A stretch of 64,000 nt of DNA from Stenotrophomonas sp. UBA2629 (GTDB lineage Bacteria; Pseudomonadota; Gammaproteobacteria; Xanthomonadales; Xanthomonadaceae). The translations under genes and the position numbers were made by a program. The number at the start of each line of letters is the position of its first letter. Within the stretch, counting starts at the first letter, position 1. This document shows, one piece after another, positions 62,401-64,000 of the stretch. The notes under the pieces are model-generated. The model saw only the letters and a list, made by a program, of their open reading frames with translations, was not told the origin of the DNA and did not search any database. The stretch lies in the NCBI GenBank assembly GCA_002359895.1, contig DEOB01000012.1, positions 1 to 64,000 of the forward strand. Reading direction: 5' to 3'.

Positions 62401-62668
62401 CCCATGTCCCAACCAGATAGTACCTGTCGTCATGGATGAGCACATCATGGATGTCCCCAAAAGCAACATCTGCCGGGTTGAGCTCCACCACTCGTTCGCC
62501 ATACGCAATTACAAGGGCCGGCTGGATGCCCCGCAACAGCTTTCGCTTATGCACGAAAAGCCCGGTTGTATCCAGCATGTCGATCTTGTGAACCCGTCCT
62601 TCGTGGACGTGCAGCAAACCGCCACCGTTGGGCGAACCTACAAGCAAATTTTCGAATACTTTATCCAT
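59462..62668 (-). CDS. Large protein with beta-propeller, coiled coil and two glycosyltransferase domains
   Basis: A 1068-residue cytosolic-looking protein. The start at 62668 (MDKVFENLLVGSPNGGG) overlaps the wzt stop by 8 nt; the open frame further upstream runs inside wzt. Residues 1-300 form a beta-propeller of the TIGR03032/DUF4915 type (SWHINCIAIWNGRIVFSAFG, LTQPHSLVSVEGDLLVANSG, YVRGLAISGEMLYLGLSKSR). A coiled coil spans about 310-500. A GT-B-like domain (about 570-850) has VVILTTRHCDYIGQ and PGALLETTRIWECLSLDCMI. The C-terminal domain (about 875-1050) resembles GT25 LPS glycosyltransferases (GCALSYKYM, ICEDDVEF with the DxD-like EDD). Likely builds or modifies the O-antigen exported by the adjacent ABC transporter. 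Confidence 0.82.
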   Translation of the reverse strand: MDKVFENLLVGSPNGGGLLHVHEGRVHKIDMLDTTGLFVHKRKLLRGIQPALVIAYGERVVELNPADVAFGDIHDVLIHDDRYYLVGTWGNEVVCVDSAGVELERWKFPGEDDSWHINCIAIWNGRIVFSAFGEFSGHREYKGKSTGTGFVRDLLTGETLISGLTQPHSLVSVEGDLLVANSGARQLLQYRSDGTIRRKLYIDGYVRGLAISGEMLYLGLSKSRNAPLDDVSGGTLLALDKTTWSEVGRLPLPVNEVYSILPMAAEDAGFIVSMIASHSAKLLSDVLARKTQSLSEAQRDFAQMAAEHEQLSKLMEHVHDQSLKLSADDALERFCGLDNALTQSTQQMQAGFARVSADVAQLAAQLDKVASDRQRANARHEELIDTIRQFEARVVSEFDHSRIGLAALSSASDSDATSLAGLFHGMQGFQSQIGVLTNMLAEEKDRLQVLEERADRAERELKIVQSSTSMWITSPLRKVASLGRILIRGLKQIVKVGVFFTLNPRELGRYFRLARRIQPTQVAGLIDGFVKRGGPQPATVGPEPVVFDLRGHQGPVVILTTRHCDYIGQLMASALGRVGISAEVIYERPLAGYSHVPHFVICPQMFPELPGFYVAFQLEQSVSSRWFTEDYISRLENSFAIFDYSLANISYLKERGLSLKQINYVPIHYMPELAGQYSNVNKSDDYDVVFYGDASCDRRRNFLDALSRVCRVRVVSEVFGDELYRILASAKIVVNIHYYPGALLETTRIWECLSLDCMIVSEQSSDMEEHEELQGVVDFVDVGDVDGMAQRVHYWLANATAREAAVERNRAALKDSLNRFDYFFMRFLLATDNIGFDQFWDEVGSRYKLKGDRICLNLPEFGERSSGFVADNKFGFEMFPGLRHSKGWVGCALSYKYMIKLADQAGLERVTICEDDVEFPANFEAELGRVNGYLDQRSERWSIFSGLLADLSNQAGILEVTDFEGCRFVTTDRLISTVLNVYDHSVFASITSWDEMNRDVETNTIDRFLESNGQLKVVTTMPFLVGHKEEEHSTIWGFQNTQYADLIKASCQLLSKKVGEYMKVQGRA

Positions 62669-64000
62669 GGACTTCAACCATCGGCCTGCAGGAAAAATCA
62701 ATCCACTCCTGCGAAATATTGTTGGACACTGGAAGCACTCTAAATGCAGCCGCATCAGCCAATCGATGTATGACCAGCTCCGCCCCCCCGACATTTCCGA
62801 ATACACCAGCATTTAGAAAGAACACACCCGGGTTCAACATGCAGTCAAATTGGTACTCAACGACGACCTTCCGGCCCTTCTGGAACTGGCGGCCATCTGC
62901 AAACGTCGGTGCGGACATGCTCCCGCCGAGATGGGTACCATTCAAAGCCTTGATCACCATTCCGAAACGAACATTATCAAGGTCGACAGAAAAATCCACG
63001 ACATAACGGAAGATGTATTTCCTGCCACGAATCAGGCCATTTACACGTGTACCACCCAACGTGCGAATTTCGGGCTCACTGATCAGCGCACCATGACTCT
63101 CATAGACGATGGTATCCATGGGTACGAACGACGCATCGTACACCTCGTCCTCCCCCTTGGTCTCGTCGCTACTGGCACCTGCCTCAACGAGCTCCATGGC
63201 TCGATCAACAGTACCAACATTTGCAAGCGAGCGGTCTTTGATGCTCTGTCGCAGAGCAGCAGCAGCTGCTGCTGGCGCATACAGCAACTTCTGATACAGG
63301 CCTACAACTGCCTTGGGCGAACCATCAGCAATAAGCTCGCCCCCATCAAGCAATACCGCCCTGTCACACAGATCCACGATAGTCCCGGCGGAATGCGATA
63401 CGAACAGAATCGTCGCGCCTTCAGAACGCAGTTGATCGATACGTGAAAAACACTTGCGTTGAAACAATTCATCGCCCACAGCAAGCGCCTCATCCACAAT
63501 CAGGATGTCGGCACTGACATTGATCGCGACAGCGAACGCAAGCCGAACAGCCATACCACTGGAATAGGTCTTGACTGGCTGATCTATGAAATCACCGATA
63601 TCGGCAAAATCGAGGATATCGGGGATTCTGCCTTCCAGCTCTGCACGGGACATGCCGATCAGCGCAGCGTTCAGATACATATTGTCACGCCCGGTGAACT
63701 CTGGATTGAATCCAGAGCCGAGCTCCAACAGTGCGGAGATCCTGCCGTGGGTTTGCACATCGCCACTGGAAGCAGAAAGAGTGCCGCAAATGATCTGCAG
63801 CAGCGTGGATTTACCGGAACCATTGCGTCCGACTATCCCCACAACCTCTCCACGCGCCACTTCAAAGCTGATGTTCTGAAGTGCCTTGAAGACCCTGAAA
63901 TGATCTCTGGCCTTACGTCCGCTCAAGCGACTCATCCTTGGAAAGACGAATTGCTTCAACCGGTCAACCGGAGTCTCATAACCGTGATAGACCTTGCCCA
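62661..64000 (-). CDS. wzt: O-antigen ABC transporter ATPase Wzt (5' end outside window)
   Basis: The gene is cut at the window edge; the frame is open to 64000 and begins here with KVYHGYETPVDRLKQ, the usual Wzt leader before the ATPase core. Walker A is GRNGSGKST, the signature is YSSGMAVRLAFA (SSGM in place of SGGQ, typical of the KpsT/Wzt group) and Walker B is ILIVDEALAVGDELF. The C-terminal domain (last ~170 residues; GLIRGRKYIFRYVVDFSVDL) is the Wzt carbohydrate-binding beta-sandwich that recognises the O-antigen terminus. Indicates an ABC-dependent O-antigen pathway; the permease wzm should lie upstream, beyond 64 kb. Confidence 0.94.
   Translation of the reverse strand, partial: GKVYHGYETPVDRLKQFVFPRMSRLSGRKARDHFRVFKALQNISFEVARGEVVGIVGRNGSGKSTLLQIICGTLSASSGDVQTHGRISALLELGSGFNPEFTGRDNMYLNAALIGMSRAELEGRIPDILDFADIGDFIDQPVKTYSSGMAVRLAFAVAINVSADILIVDEALAVGDELFQRKCFSRIDQLRSEGATILFVSHSAGTIVDLCDRAVLLDGGELIADGSPKAVVGLYQKLLYAPAAAAAALRQSIKDRSLANVGTVDRAMELVEAGASSDETKGEDEVYDASFVPMDTIVYESHGALISEPEIRTLGGTRVNGLIRGRKYIFRYVVDFSVDLDNVRFGMVIKALNGTHLGGSMSAPTFADGRQFQKGRKVVVEYQFDCMLNPGVFFLNAGVFGNVGGAELVIHRLADAAAFRVLPVSNNISQEWIDFSCRPMVEVHG

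Noticed and set aside
62669..62812. Upstream extension of the large glycosyltransferase gene
   Set aside because: These 48 codons lie within the 3' end of wzt in another frame; the MDKVF start overlapping the wzt stop by 8 nt is the better choice.

Overview
The window is a chromosomal segment of a GC-rich gammaproteobacterium of the Xanthomonadaceae, most like Stenotrophomonas. The evidence is gene content and order: xanA/xanB next to rmlDCAB and etfBA, a scoAB (lpsIJ) CoA-transferase pair beside xanA, a multidomain secreted chitinase, several subtilisin-type exoproteases with PPC tails, and YadA-like adhesins. No species is assigned from sequence alone.

Layout. (1) 1-12.9 kb, all minus strand: a surface and secretome array. 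Two YadA-like trimeric autotransporter genes (the first cut by the window start) flank three tandem S8 serine protease paralogues. Leaders are partly conserved within each family, the complete adhesin carries four copies of a 357-nt tandem repeat, and a possible relic of a fourth protease lies near 12.5 kb. (2) 12.9-35.2 kb: core genes, namely purL, chiA, a DsbC-like lipoprotein, xerD, an RDD protein, lptG/lptF divergent from pepA, holC, a YqaE/Pmp3 peptide, valS, an EamA transporter, the overlapping chain pssA-holD-rimI, a DUF4124 protein, proS and an H-NS family protein. The psi subunit (holD) is assigned here from a short C-terminal match plus synteny with rimI. (3) 35.2-42.1 kb: a ThrE-like exporter, an Mla-type retrograde lipid transport operon (permease with fused STAS domain, ATPase, MCE protein, auxiliary lipoprotein), an AlkB-like dioxygenase and a 3-oxoacid CoA-transferase pair. 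(4) 42.2-50.5 kb: nucleotide-sugar genes xanA, xanB and rmlDCAB, then etfBA. (5) 50.6-64 kb: an accessory envelope-glycan region whose text is visibly less GC-rich than the core.

The most interesting part is the seven-gene block at 50.6-56.2 kb: a GtrB/ArnC-like polyprenyl-phosphate glycosyltransferase, a GNAT-like acyltransferase, a dedicated acyl carrier protein, a FabG-like reductase, a compact acyl-activating ligase, an ArnE-like four-helix flippase subunit and a WecE-type dTDP-4-amino-4,6-dideoxygalactose transaminase. RmlA and RmlB nearby would supply dTDP-4-keto-6-deoxyglucose. The combined inference is a pathway that makes a dTDP-4-amino sugar, N-acylates it with a group built on the dedicated carrier protein rather than plain acetyl, moves it to undecaprenyl phosphate, flips it, and transfers it to a periplasmic glycan. 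A large polytopic GT-C-like protein encoded convergently is the candidate final transferase.

The right end holds a lipoprotein of unknown function, that GT-C-like protein, a 1068-residue protein combining a beta-propeller, coiled coil and two glycosyltransferase domains, and a Wzt ATPase with a C-terminal O-antigen-binding domain cut by the window edge. This points to an ABC-transporter-dependent O-antigen locus continuing past 64 kb. I found no tRNA, rRNA, CRISPR array or intact insertion sequence.
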